This document shows positions 23,711-31,776 of a stretch of 46,286 bases of DNA, piece after piece (position 1 is the first letter of the stretch; each line of letters starts with the position of its first letter). The position numbers were made by a program, and so were the translations under genes. Origin of the DNA: a virus. A model generated the notes under the pieces. The model ran no database searches, was not told where the DNA came from, and worked only from the letters and a program-made list of their open reading frames with translations. The DNA lies in IMG/VR virus record IMGVR_UViG_3300003322_000810, positions 1 to 46,286 of that record. One strand, 5' to 3'.

Positions 23711-24142
23711 ATGATCGATAGATACTCCGGCGACCCAAAAGTTATAGTCACCGCGTCAGGCGCCACCTTCCAGTGGATCGGTGGCCAGCCCGTCATGGAC
23801 CAAGGCGTCGAGAATCACGGCATCATGGCGCTTTTGATCGATGATGACTGGTGCGGCAACCTTTTACTTGATGACGATCATCAGATTGGTAGCGACTTCG
23901 AGGAGGCTGTCATCGGTCAGGCTATCACCCTCCAGGGTCTCGACCTTATCCGTAACCGCGCCGAGATTGCTTTGACCTCGCCATTATTTCCCGACCGTGC
24001 TGTGAGTGTGGTCAACCCCGTGAGCGATCAGATTAAACTTGTGGCAACACTTGGTCCCGGAACCGCGCCGCTTGAGTTGAACCGATACGGACAGAATTGG
24101 CAGAACCAGGCGGAGAATCCTGCGTATAAGAGGGTGATATGA
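23711..24142 (+). CDS. Baseplate protein (Mu gp46-like)
   Basis: 143 residues from ATG 23711; an ATG at 23705 is in frame but also lacks a ribosome site. LLIDDDWCGNLLLDDD and the LTLQ-like AITLQGLDLIRNRAEIAL helix match gp46 family proteins, which form the wedge of the baseplate. The start coincides with a predicted transcription start, suggesting that the distal baseplate and fibre genes have their own leaderless message. Confidence 0.75.
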   Translation: MIDRYSGDPKVIVTASGATFQWIGGQPVMDQGVENHGIMALLIDDDWCGNLLLDDDHQIGSDFEEAVIGQAITLQGLDLIRNRAEIALTSPLFPDRAVSVVNPVSDQIKLVATLGPGTAPLELNRYGQNWQNQAENPAYKRVI

Positions 24143-24285
24143 CCGGTGATCGCGAAATAACGAAGACCTGCTCCGATATGTATTGGTTCGAGCCGGTTAG
24201 CCAAAAAAATAAACGATATCACAAACGTCTTCGCCGGCGCGGAATTCGCCGAATAAATAAACGGGTGGAACAATGGCTGGCGTAA
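24139..24285 (+). CDS. Small basic protein between gp46 and gp47 genes
   Basis: 48 residues, very Arg/Lys-rich (RYHKRLRRRGIRRINKRVEQ). The ATG overlaps the previous stop (ATATGA) and the gene overlaps the gp47-like start by 13 bases. The charge suggests nucleic acid binding, or chance reading of the leader. Function unknown. Confidence 0.4.
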   Translation: MTGDREITKTCSDMYWFEPVSQKNKRYHKRLRRRGIRRINKRVEQWLA

Positions 24286-25496
24286 CAATCCCCTCAACGC
24301 TCGAACAGGCGGCCACCAACAAAGCCAACATCGAGGCGCGCCTCAACCAAGAGACTCCCGCCGCTCCCCAGGCGTATAACAACGTCATCGCCGCCATGCA
24401 GGCGATGAGCTTTACGACACTATACAAATACGGCGCCGACCGATTTCAAGCTGGTCTTTGGATTTCGGCCAAAGGTTCCGACCTCGATTATCTCGGAACC
24501 GAATACAACATCCCGCGCCAGACTGCGACGGCAGCAACAATTACCGCGACAATGCCCGCTACAGACGCGACGGTTATACCGATCGGTACGATTTTCACCT
24601 CATCGGCAAACGGTCTCCAATACCAAACAACCGCGGCGGTAACGGCCCCATTCCCTGGCGGACCTGGAACCGGCGTGACACTGACGCTTGTTTGCCAGAC
24701 CACAGGCACATCCGGAAACTTGTCGAACGGCTCAACTCTCACGATACAGACGCCAATCTCTGGTGCATCAGGACTTGCGACGGTAGCGTCAACCGTTACC
24801 ACGGCTGCGGACGCTGAGTCGGACGACGATTACCGGCAGCGCGGACTTGCGTTTGTCCAGACGTTGCCGAATGGATCAAACGCGAGCTCGTATCGTTTGT
24901 GGGGTGAGTCCGTCGAGGGGGTGACCCGGGTTTACCCATACTCGGGCAATCCAATACCGTCGGCGTCGTATCCCGGTATGCGGACGATTTACGTCGAGTG
25001 CGATACGTCAATCCAGCCTGACGGAATCGCGCCCGGCACATGGGACGGAACTGTACCCGCTGGCACCGGCCTTGTCGGACAGGTCGCTGAGGCGATTATC
25101 ACCGACCCGGTTACCGGACTGGCGCGCGAGGATCTTGGACTTGTTGTCTCACAACTCTATGTGTTGCCGATTACGCGCACGCCTATATTTGTCGTTGTCA
25201 CCGGTCTCAACGTTCCATCAGGTGCGACCGCGGCAGCTCAGGCGGATATTCAGACGGCGTTGACGAATTTCCTGCTTACTATCTCGCCGTTTATTTCTGG
25301 CGTCGATCCGGTTTTCAACCGTAACGACACATTCACGCAGCTTTTGGCCGCGACCGTGGTACAGTCGGTACTCACGAGTTACGGCGCATTCGTGCAGTCG
25401 GTGGCGTTCGGGTTGACATCGACGAACTTCCTGCCGTCGTATCAGGTTGGTCAAGGCGAGAAGCTGAAACTCTCGGCCCCGGTGATATTCGCATGA
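24273..25496 (+). CDS. Baseplate J-like protein (Mu gp47-like)
   Basis: 407 residues. The TAATITATMPATDATVIPIGT segment, the ADAESDDDYRQRGL turn near residue 190 and the C-terminal SPFISGVDPVFNRND region are typical of the Baseplate_J family. These proteins form the wedges of the baseplate and transmit the contraction signal. Order gp46, gp47, gp48 is conserved with Mu. Confidence 0.9.
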   Translation: MAGVTIPSTLEQAATNKANIEARLNQETPAAPQAYNNVIAAMQAMSFTTLYKYGADRFQAGLWISAKGSDLDYLGTEYNIPRQTATAATITATMPATDATVIPIGTIFTSSANGLQYQTTAAVTAPFPGGPGTGVTLTLVCQTTGTSGNLSNGSTLTIQTPISGASGLATVASTVTTAADAESDDDYRQRGLAFVQTLPNGSNASSYRLWGESVEGVTRVYPYSGNPIPSASYPGMRTIYVECDTSIQPDGIAPGTWDGTVPAGTGLVGQVAEAIITDPVTGLAREDLGLVVSQLYVLPITRTPIFVVVTGLNVPSGATAAAQADIQTALTNFLLTISPFISGVDPVFNRNDTFTQLLAATVVQSVLTSYGAFVQSVAFGLTSTNFLPSYQVGQGEKLKLSAPVIFA

Positions 25497-25603
25497 TAGA
25501 ATTTAAGATAGACACCGTCGAATCAATTATATTCTGGTCTGGGCTGGCGATCATGTTTATTTGCTTTGGTATCGCTGCAATCATAAAGGCCCATCGAAAA
25601 TGA
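25493..25603 (+). CDS. 36-residue single-helix membrane protein
   Basis: One hydrophobic helix (residues 12-31, IIFWSGLAIMFICFGIAAII) with a basic C-terminal tail. It overlaps the gp47-like stop and the gp48-like start by 4 bases each. Membrane proteins are unexpected between baseplate genes. A lysis-timing or superinfection role is speculation. Confidence 0.55.
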   Translation: MIEFKIDTVESIIFWSGLAIMFICFGIAAIIKAHRK

Positions 25604-26502
25604 GTACTCTCACTCGCGCCCTCGTTGACGGGCTGTGGCCAAAAGGATCGGCGGCAAACCCAGCGCCCGATAGCGACCTCGATAATTTTCTTGAGGCTAT
25701 AGCTGATAATACCGAGGTACCACGCGCGTTTCTCGAAAGCGTCGCCTATATCCGTGACCCGTACAAAACCATCGTCTTGGACGACCTTGAGCGCGAGTAT
25801 GGGATCATGTTCAATCCGGTGCTAACCGAGGCACAGCGGCGGCAGAATGTCGCGAACAAGAAATTCAAAAAGGCGTCTGGAACCCTTTGGGCGCTCCAAG
25901 AGGCGCTCGACCTCGCGGGATTTGGCCAAAGTGGTTACGGCCTCATGGTCTACGACAATAATGGCGGGGCCAACCCGAATGACTTCGTGACTGGTGAGTG
26001 GCGAATGTACGCCGGAGCGACGGGGCTGCCGATCTACGCCGGCAACTCTGGGGCCTTCGCCAGTTTCATAGGTGGAACCGCCGAGTTGATTGTCAATGGG
26101 CCGCAGTTCACCGCCGCCCCGGAGTATTGGGGGTGTGGCATGGCTGTGTACACCGGCAACACGATTGCTAACTGTGGGTACTATCTCAAACTTGCATATA
26201 CACCAATCGATTACCCCATCCCGATTGACTCGGGATACTGGCCGTTGTTTTTCTTCATTGGCCGAAATCCGACGTATATTACGCCAGACTCCTCATTTGT
26301 GATAACATCGAGGGGTAACAACGTTGTGACCTCGCGCGGAAATCTGGTCACAACGAATGGCGGGAATGGTACGAGTATTCCGTATATAAACACAATCGAG
26401 TCACCTGATGTTCCGGCTGACAGACACGCGGAACTCGTCGAGCTTATTTTGCGATGGAAGCCCGTGTTTACATGGGGATTGCTGTTTGCGAATTATATTT
26501 GA
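25600..26502 (+). CDS. Tail protein (Mu gp48-like)
   Basis: 300 residues from ATG 25600, which overlaps the small membrane gene. The first 110 residues (DLERYGI-like DDLEREYGIMFN, QRRQNVANKKFKKASGTLWALQEAL) fit the gp48/DUF2313 pattern for the fibre-to-baseplate connector. The rest is Gly/Asn/Tyr-rich and longer than in Mu (about 195 aa), so a fused receptor-binding or fibre-attachment part is likely. Confidence 0.7.
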   Translation: MSTLTRALVDGLWPKGSAANPAPDSDLDNFLEAIADNTEVPRAFLESVAYIRDPYKTIVLDDLEREYGIMFNPVLTEAQRRQNVANKKFKKASGTLWALQEALDLAGFGQSGYGLMVYDNNGGANPNDFVTGEWRMYAGATGLPIYAGNSGAFASFIGGTAELIVNGPQFTAAPEYWGCGMAVYTGNTIANCGYYLKLAYTPIDYPIPIDSGYWPLFFFIGRNPTYITPDSSFVITSRGNNVVTSRGNLVTTNGGNGTSIPYINTIESPDVPADRHAELVELILRWKPVFTWGLLFANYI

Positions 26503-26511
26503 GGTAACAAA

Positions 26512-27042
26512 ATGGCTACAGAGAGTTTGAGTACGTTTCCAGCGGGTAGTACCCCATCTTTGGGGGCTGATTTCGTTTATACAAGTCAGGGTGGCGTGGA
26601 TGTAAAAATGACGCCAAATCAACTTGGACTATACAACGGTGGCGTTCTGACCGGAACCCCATCGAATCCGACGGGTACAACGAATACGGGTGGCCTCATG
26701 ATGGGGCTTGCTCAGCTTTTCACACCTGGATTCTCGACTCGTATCAAAATTGAGATCGTCGGAATGATGGCGAATTCGACTATTAACGATGGAGCGACGG
26801 TACAAATTCGATATGGAACAGGATCAGCGCCGGCGAATGCTGCTGCTTTGACGGGTACCGCGATCGGTGCCGCACAGACATTTACCTCATTGGTCGCTGC
26901 CGGGAAAAGCGGGTTTTGTCTCACGGCTATCGTGTCCGGACTTACAATTGCGACGCAGTATTGGATTGACGTGAGTCTGGCGGCAGTAACCGGTGGTACC
27001 GCGACTATCACGAACTTGACCGTCACGGTCCATGAGGTTTGA
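26512..27042 (+). CDS. Probable tail fibre or appendage protein
   Basis: 176 residues, rich in Thr, Gly and Ala with beta pattern, no membrane segment. The ALTGTAIGAAQTFTSLVAAG region resembles carbohydrate-binding or fibre head domains in composition only. It lies just before two collar-domain fibre genes. Function by position. Confidence 0.5.
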   Translation: MATESLSTFPAGSTPSLGADFVYTSQGGVDVKMTPNQLGLYNGGVLTGTPSNPTGTTNTGGLMMGLAQLFTPGFSTRIKIEIVGMMANSTINDGATVQIRYGTGSAPANAAALTGTAIGAAQTFTSLVAAGKSGFCLTAIVSGLTIATQYWIDVSLAAVTGGTATITNLTVTVHEV

Positions 27043-27043
27043 A

Positions 27044-27889
27044 ATGAAAGATTATTTAGCCACGTATGGCGCGAATGTCACCGGGAGTTTTCCGGTTACG
27101 GCCGCGAAAAACTCTACCACCTCGGTATCAACCGACGGTACGCCGTTTACTGCCGATGGATACAATGACATGTGGCCGCTCTGGATGGCGCTACTTGACC
27201 GTGTTGCCATGGTTCCGTCTGGGTCCGACGAGGCGTATGTCGCCGTCGGGTCTGGGTCGGCATCCGGTCAAGGCGCCGTTGTTGGCTCGGCTACGCAACA
27301 AAAACTTTGGAGTTTTCAACGGCAGTTCTCGCAACCTGGTGACATCATCGCGCATTTTCGGAATGCCACGAGCCAGAGCCAGACGAGGGAGTTGCTGCTC
27401 ACCGGCCAAGTCGTCGACGGGTATTTGTATCCCGACCTCTGGTATAATACATGGGTTGGAGCCGGGATAAACAACACGGCCCCTGCGTTCTACACGACTT
27501 CCGATAGTGGCGGTACCACCAGGGCAACAACCGGCCTGACAGTTAACGGGGTCACTGGCGGGAGATATTTGAAGTTGCCGGATTTGAGGGGATACGGGTT
27601 GAGAGGTGTCGACACCGGCAATCTCCGGGATCCGGCAGGCTCCACCCGCGGGCTCGGGTCTGCGCAGTTGGATGCGTTCCAAGACCATGTTCATTGGCGA
27701 AATGACCTGCATCGCAATGAATCGGTAATCACCCCGATTGGTGGTGGAAATTATGCATTCGCAAATACTGGGGCTGATGTTGGCCTTACCTCAAATATTA
27801 CAGGCGGGACACGTTCCGGTGTCGGATATCGTTTTTCGACAGAAACACGCATGGTCAACGTAAACTGCTATTTCTCTATAAGGTATTAA
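27044..27889 (+). CDS. Tail fibre with collar domain, copy 1
   Basis: 281 residues from ATG 27044 (GAGG 6 bases upstream; ATG 27032 is an alternative). Residues from about 140 contain the collar-type block FYTTSDSGGTTRATTGLTV, then LKLPDLRGYGLRGVDTGN, and it ends NVNCYFSIRY. This block is nearly identical in protein to the next gene, while the first 100 residues and the tip differ. Tail collar fibres bind host receptors. Confidence 0.75.
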   Translation: MKDYLATYGANVTGSFPVTAAKNSTTSVSTDGTPFTADGYNDMWPLWMALLDRVAMVPSGSDEAYVAVGSGSASGQGAVVGSATQQKLWSFQRQFSQPGDIIAHFRNATSQSQTRELLLTGQVVDGYLYPDLWYNTWVGAGINNTAPAFYTTSDSGGTTRATTGLTVNGVTGGRYLKLPDLRGYGLRGVDTGNLRDPAGSTRGLGSAQLDAFQDHVHWRNDLHRNESVITPIGGGNYAFANTGADVGLTSNITGGTRSGVGYRFSTETRMVNVNCYFSIRY

Positions 27890-27890
27890 A

Positions 27891-28754
27891 ATGAAAGCAT
27901 ACGAAGCTGTTTCCGGCCAGGTTTTGAACACTTTTCCAACGGTAGCCGCGAAGAACTCAAGCACCGGGACATCGGTTGATGGAACCCCACTCCTTGCGGA
28001 TTACTGGACCGACTTCTGGGCTTTTTACCAAGGTCTCATGCATCGCGCTGGTACGGTGGCTATGACACCGAGTGGAACTGTAGAGGCATATACTGCCGTT
28101 GGCGCCGGGTCCGCCGCCGGCCAGGGATATATCATCGGAAATCCCGCGATGCAGCACCTCCAGTCGATGATGTCGCACTTCGGTATGCCCGGGGAGATCG
28201 TGCCGCATTTCCTTAATACGACCACGCAGGCACTTGTGAGGATGTTGACACTCACTGGCCAAGTTGTCGATGGGTTCTTATATCCTGATTTAGTATATGC
28301 GACGTGGGTTGGGTCATCGGCGAATGCGACGGCACCTGCTTTCTACACCACGAGTGATTCAGGTGGAACGACCCGAGCCACGACCGGTCTCACCGTAAAC
28401 GGGGTTACATCGGGCCGCTACCTCAAACTCCCCGACCTCCGCGGCTATTCCCTGAGGGGTGTCGATACTGGCAACCTCCGGGATCCTGCGGGATCGACCC
28501 GAGGGCTTGGATCCGCGCAGTTGGATGCGTTTCAGGGGCATTTTCATCGTATAAAAAGTCCAGACTATCTCGATAATTTTGCCAGTGATGGGGGGGCAAA
28601 TGCAAACGGTGCGCAGATAGCAAGATCTGCCGTAGCTGGTGTAAATTATTGGTCGGCGACGGCCCCAATAACCGACGGCACTAACGGCACCCCGCGTACA
28701 GCGGTTGAAACCCGTATGGTGAATGTGAACTGTTTCTTCGCGATACGGTATTGA
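27891..28754 (+). CDS. Tail fibre with collar domain, copy 2
   Basis: 287 residues, starting 1 base after copy 1. Shares the block from about residue 148 to 225 (YLKLPDLRGYSLRGVDTGN, LGSAQLDAFQGHFH) and the C-terminal ETRMVNVNC end. DNA identity in the shared block is clearly lower than protein identity (many third-base changes), so the pair is an old duplication or came from related phages. Two fibres could widen host range. Confidence 0.75.
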   Translation: MKAYEAVSGQVLNTFPTVAAKNSSTGTSVDGTPLLADYWTDFWAFYQGLMHRAGTVAMTPSGTVEAYTAVGAGSAAGQGYIIGNPAMQHLQSMMSHFGMPGEIVPHFLNTTTQALVRMLTLTGQVVDGFLYPDLVYATWVGSSANATAPAFYTTSDSGGTTRATTGLTVNGVTSGRYLKLPDLRGYSLRGVDTGNLRDPAGSTRGLGSAQLDAFQGHFHRIKSPDYLDNFASDGGANANGAQIARSAVAGVNYWSATAPITDGTNGTPRTAVETRMVNVNCFFAIRY

Positions 28755-28768
28755 GAAAAGGAGAGGGT

Positions 28769-28939
28769 ATGAGCGATGAAAATCAAGAGAAAGATATTCT
28801 CGAAAAAATAGCGGACGCGCATCGACAGGCGACAGAGGAGCATTCACATTTCTATATGGGTAGAATTCTTCGCGAGTGCGCTGAGGAAATCATGCGGTTG
28901 CGGGAATCTCTTTCTATACTCGGAGGGAAAAAATCATGA
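28769..28939 (+). CDS. Small helical protein downstream of fibres
   Basis: 56 residues from ATG 28769 with AGGAGAG 6 bases upstream. Entirely helical and charged (EKIADAHRQATEEHSHFYMG). Overlaps the next start (ATGA). Could be a fibre assembly chaperone by position; unproven. Confidence 0.5.
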   Translation: MSDENQEKDILEKIADAHRQATEEHSHFYMGRILRECAEEIMRLRESLSILGGKKS

Positions 28940-29760
28940 AAACCATATTCCACGCCAACATCGATGGCTACGAGATCATAACCGGCTTTGCCGACGCCAC
29001 ACCCGACCCGATGGCGACGATGGCAAAAATATCACCGATGCTTCCCGGACTCCCTGAGCAACAGGCGGTCAACGAGATCAATGACAAGATCGCTGCGCGC
29101 CGGCAAAAGGTCATCGACGAGTTCAAGGGTATTTTCGGCCACGAGCCTATCGAGTTACGATCGGGTGCCGAGGGCCAATGGTTCGCTGAGGCTCGCCATA
29201 AATGCGAGCAAGATGTGAGTGCACTGGCCACGCTCTTGGTAGATCCGACCCGAGCGCGCGACCTTGCGGTGAAACGCCTCTACGACGCTAACACGGTGTA
29301 CTTCCAGCCCGGCGAGCTTGAGTACCTCGACACCGAGAACCGAGCCGATACGCTGATTCCGATTTTCGTCGGTCGATCCGACAGCGAGCAGGTTCAACTC
29401 GATGGCACGTTGATACCAGATTTCCGGGGGCGGCGCGTCTGGCAGAAAGGAATCTGGCGTGATCGAGTCATATCGAAACTTGGCGACAAGCCCGGAGACG
29501 ACGAGACTCTCGACGATGACCTTAGCGATACCGATCGATCAACCATCGCCGATAAGAAAGAAACCGAACGTGTCTACTTGCTGACGACTGAACAAAAAAC
29601 CGCCGAGGTCAAAATGATTCTCGACGGCTTGGCTGCTCAGGCTGCGGCGCGGAAGGATGAGGCGATTATCAAGGGCGAGTCGACGGATCATGCGCTCCGG
29701 GATGCCCAGGCGTGGTACAAAGCGGAGGAAGAAAAGGTTAGAGCGAAGTACGAACTATAA
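28936..29760 (+). CDS. Tail-associated hypothetical protein, last gene of the late operon
   Basis: 274 residues, acidic, helical at both ends. A central beta part (VYFQPGELEYLDTENRADTL) lies between them, plus an acidic linker (DDETLDDDLSDTDRST). No family recognised. It ends the rightward late genes and overlaps the stop of the leftward RHH gene by 6 bases, tail to tail. Confidence 0.55.
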   Translation: MKTIFHANIDGYEIITGFADATPDPMATMAKISPMLPGLPEQQAVNEINDKIAARRQKVIDEFKGIFGHEPIELRSGAEGQWFAEARHKCEQDVSALATLLVDPTRARDLAVKRLYDANTVYFQPGELEYLDTENRADTLIPIFVGRSDSEQVQLDGTLIPDFRGRRVWQKGIWRDRVISKLGDKPGDDETLDDDLSDTDRSTIADKKETERVYLLTTEQKTAEVKMILDGLAAQAAARKDEAIIKGESTDHALRDAQAWYKAEEEKVRAKYEL

Positions 29761-29955
29761 GCAAAGAACGATTTCCTTCTCTATCTTCCCGTCGTTTATT
29801 ATCGAAATAGATTTCCCATCTAAGACAGATTTGTGCAGAACGGCATATGTAAGTAATGCCTTTCTCATCAATTCAGATTGGGAAATCTGTTCCTCTCCTG
29901 CTATTTGCTTGAAAACAGAATCGAGTTTGCTTGGAATTTCAACTGAGTATCTCAC
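29755..29955 (-). CDS. Ribbon-helix-helix regulator
   Basis: 66 residues. MRYSVEIPSKLDSVFKQIAG followed by ISQSELMRKALLTYAV gives the short beta strand and two helices of RHH/CopG-type DNA-binding proteins. GTG start with GGAGGA 6 bases upstream. Probably represses a phage promoter as a dimer. It lies at the left end of the leftward genes and may face transcription running in from the late operon. Confidence 0.7.
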   Translation of the reverse strand: MRYSVEIPSKLDSVFKQIAGEEQISQSELMRKALLTYAVLHKSVLDGKSISIINDGKIEKEIVLCL

Positions 29956-30127
29956 GATTCCTCCACGCTTTCATCGCTCGCTTCCGATATGACCGATCCG
30001 ACTCAATGAGCCGAAGCCCGAGGAAATGGCGGACTCTCCGCTTGACCCCGATGGCTTCGGCGTAGATGGTGAGCATTGCGCCCTTGGCGTAGTGGATCAT
30101 AAAGCGCCCCGTATTTTTTTCAGGCAA
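29939..30127 (-). CDS. Small basic hypothetical protein
   Basis: 62 residues from a TTG at 30127; an ATG at 30100 is equally possible and would overlap the upstream gene's stop by 4 bases. Strongly basic C-terminal part (RLIESDRSYRKRAMKAWRNR). No family recognised. Confidence 0.4.
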   Translation of the reverse strand: MPEKNTGRFMIHYAKGAMLTIYAEAIGVKRRVRHFLGLRLIESDRSYRKRAMKAWRNREILS

Positions 30128-30261
30128 CGTGAGCAGGTGACTTTATCATGATCGTCAGTCATCTGGAGATGAAAAACAACACCCGCATGTAACTTGCAGC
30201 GTATTCCGAGAAAACGCTTACCGTCGCAATTCTTATAATGTCTTAGGTGAGCCTTACTCAT
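30097..30261 (-). CDS. Small zinc-knuckle-like protein
   Basis: 54 residues from ATG 30261. It is basic and contains a C-terminal VTCSRCLKKI and an earlier GIRC and Cys-His residues, a possible zinc-binding set. Small Cys-rich proteins of this kind often regulate translation or transcription in phages (for example Mu Com), but no match is claimed. Confidence 0.45.
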   Translation of the reverse strand: MSKAHLRHYKNCDGKRFLGIRCKLHAGVVFHLQMTDDHDKVTCSRCLKKIRGAL

Positions 30262-30344
30262 TCCACCACCCACATAATCTGATCCTCCGCGAATGCCTGA
30301 AACGTCATGTCTGACAGATTCAGATCCCATAGCGTACCGTTTTC

Positions 30345-30384
30345 AAAAAAAATGCCCGGGCCCGAGTATCCCGGGCGGTTTTTT
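30345..30384. terminator. Bidirectional terminator between late and early genes
   Basis: GCCCGGG (30354-30360) pairs with CCCGGGC (30370-30376) around a 9-base loop. Six T follow on the plus strand (30379-30384) and eight A precede (30345-30352), giving a T-run on the minus strand. It stops the leftward operon that includes the lipoprotein gene and also any rightward late transcript that has read past 29760. Confidence 0.8.
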
Positions 30385-30404
30385 ACATTATGAACCGATC
30401 AATA

Positions 30405-30881
30405 TTACCGAATCCGGTGATATAATTGAGCTTGCTCAATCAACTCGTCGAATGTGTAATATTGTCTCGCTGGCGTAAACAACTTTGGCATTATCGCAAA
30501 GATTGCCCACTGCGGACTGATCCATTTGTTGTCGTACTCCGTGAGCATGTGCCCAAAATCGCTGCCGTCGGAGTTTATCGGATCGGCAGACGCAAGACTT
30601 GTCACAACAAGCACAGCCCTGCTATCATATCCACGCGCTCTCAACGCACTGATAAATAACATTGCCGCATCCTCACAGTCCCCGGCGCCGCGACTCATTG
30701 TCTCCGATGGCAATTGCCAGTAATCTTTTCCAGGATCATCAGCGACATACTTGATGTTATCGTGTATGAACTGAATCGCCTCGGTCGGCTCGCCTAAATC
30801 GATGATTTCCGCGTCCGGCTGGATGAGCGAACACCCAGCAAGTAGCAAAAATTCCAAAACGCATATGATGCATTTATACAT
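30405..30881 (-). CDS. Lipoprotein with transglutaminase-like (cysteine peptidase) domain
   Basis: 158 residues. The N-terminal signal ends in the lipobox LAGC (Cys17), so the protein should be a lipid-anchored envelope protein. The catalytic set of the transglutaminase/BTLCP fold is visible: Cys69 in RGAGDCEDAAM, His111 in DFGHML and Asp116. A strong GGAGG lies before the ATG. Lipid-anchored phage proteins often block superinfecting phages or act on the wall; which one applies here is inference. Confidence 0.75.
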   Translation of the reverse strand: MYKCIICVLEFLLLAGCSLIQPDAEIIDLGEPTEAIQFIHDNIKYVADDPGKDYWQLPSETMSRGAGDCEDAAMLFISALRARGYDSRAVLVVTSLASADPINSDGSDFGHMLTEYDNKWISPQWAIFAIMPKLFTPARQYYTFDELIEQAQLYHRIR

Positions 30882-30899
30882 TGAAGACCTCCAAAACCA

Positions 30900-31124
30900 T
30901 CACTCGGCAATGGTCTTTTCGTTTGATTTGATACGCGCCGCTTTGATCGCCCGGCGCATGGCGTGCTCGATAATGCGTAACTCGTCCTCGTTGATGTCGT
31001 AGATGTACCGGCGTCCGACTGAGCCTGTTGGAGCCGGTATGGTTCGGTGACCCGAGCGACCGCAGTAGCGCTGTACACGGTCGACGGTGAGGCCGAGACG
31101 GTCGGCTGCTTGTTGGGTGGTCAA
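30900..31124 (-). CDS. Helix-turn-helix DNA-binding protein (excisionase/MerR-like)
   Basis: 74 residues. TQQAADRLGLTVDRVQRYCG is a winged-helix N-terminal motif as in MerR/excisionase-type proteins, followed by a strand (GSVGRRYIYDINEDEL). The TTG start overlaps the upstream stop (TTGA). No integrase is present, so a regulatory rather than excision role is more likely. Confidence 0.65.
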   Translation of the reverse strand: MTTQQAADRLGLTVDRVQRYCGRSGHRTIPAPTGSVGRRYIYDINEDELRIIEHAMRRAIKAARIKSNEKTIAE

Positions 31125-31273
31125 GATTTAACCCGCCTGCCGATCCAGATGTGAAATGCAAGCCAAATAAAATGATACCAAACATGACCATCTTCGGTAA
31201 AACCATCGGGCTTTTCTCGTTTCGGATGAATGGTGAAAAGACCGCGAGCCCTCTTAAATATTTCGATTTTCAT
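31121..31273 (-). CDS. Small hypothetical protein (50 residues)
   Basis: Begins MKIEIFKRARGLFTIHPKRE, with an aromatic C-terminal half (HVWYHFIWLAFHIWIGRR). Start and stop overlap the neighbours by 4 bases each, and GGAGG lies upstream inside the preceding gene. Function unknown. Confidence 0.5.
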   Translation of the reverse strand: MKIEIFKRARGLFTIHPKREKPDGFTEDGHVWYHFIWLAFHIWIGRRVKS

Positions 31274-31425
31274 CCCCTCGTCTCCTCCATCTGCTCAACG
31301 ATAATGTACTTTTTTCCTTGGTACTCGACTGGTATTTTGCTTGCGGCACGGTGCTTCATGAAACTCGGTACCGACATGGCAGCGATGACGTAGCCGATTA
31401 CGATGCCTATGATGAGTTCGATCAT
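31270..31425 (-). CDS. Small single-helix membrane protein (51 residues)
   Basis: Residues 2-20 (IELIIGIVIGYVIAAMSV) form one membrane helix; the rest is a basic then acidic cytoplasmic tail ending MEETRG. Overlaps the preceding gene by 4 bases. Function unknown. Confidence 0.5.
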   Translation of the reverse strand: MIELIIGIVIGYVIAAMSVPSFMKHRAASKIPVEYQGKKYIIVEQMEETRG

Positions 31426-31730
31426 GATTTGCTCCGTAAATATTCCTGTAAAGCGGGTAGTACCTGTTCCGAGAACCGCTTTGCGCCGTCTCTGATCTTG
31501 TTGCTCATTGCAACATAAACAAACCCTTCATACATCTTTGATGCAAAATAGGTCGTGTCCAGTTTGAGCAAAAACTTTTTGAAGTCATCGCCGAACGATC
31601 GCCACGAGTATGAAAAATTTCCATAATCCGTGACCGCCGCGAACATGCCGTCGCTCGTTATAACGACTTGACCAAGCCAACCACCGTTTTGTGTTTTGAG
31701 CGTTATGCTCTCTGCTACTACGTTATCCAT
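31422..31730 (-). CDS. Hypothetical protein, first gene of a small leftward operon
   Basis: 102 residues from ATG 31730, with GGAGGAGG 5 bases upstream (better than a start at 31745). Beta then helical pattern (GGWLGQVVITSDGMFAAVTD, then FKKFLLKLD). No family recognised. It follows the promoter with the repeated 25-base operator. Confidence 0.6.
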   Translation of the reverse strand: MDNVVAESITLKTQNGGWLGQVVITSDGMFAAVTDYGNFSYSWRSFGDDFKKFLLKLDTTYFASKMYEGFVYVAMSNKIRDGAKRFSEQVLPALQEYLRSKS

Positions 31731-31747
31731 GAATTCCTCCTCCACAA

Positions 31748-31776
31748 ACCATATAACTAACCGGTCAAAGTGTCAA
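31748..31776 (-). promoter_or_regulatory. Leftward promoter with repeated operator block
   Basis: Minus strand: TTGACA (31776-31771), 17 bases, TATGGT (31753-31748). The block 31757-31781 matches 9747-9771 at 24 of 25 positions, including the spacer TTTGACCGGTTAG. The identity of a non-coding block in two places makes a shared regulator likely. Confidence 0.7.

Noticed and set aside
23532-23714. A 60-codon plus-strand frame before the gp46-like gene
   Set aside because: It runs through all three palindromes and the promoter, and its protein has no recognisable character, although a weak GGAG precedes it.
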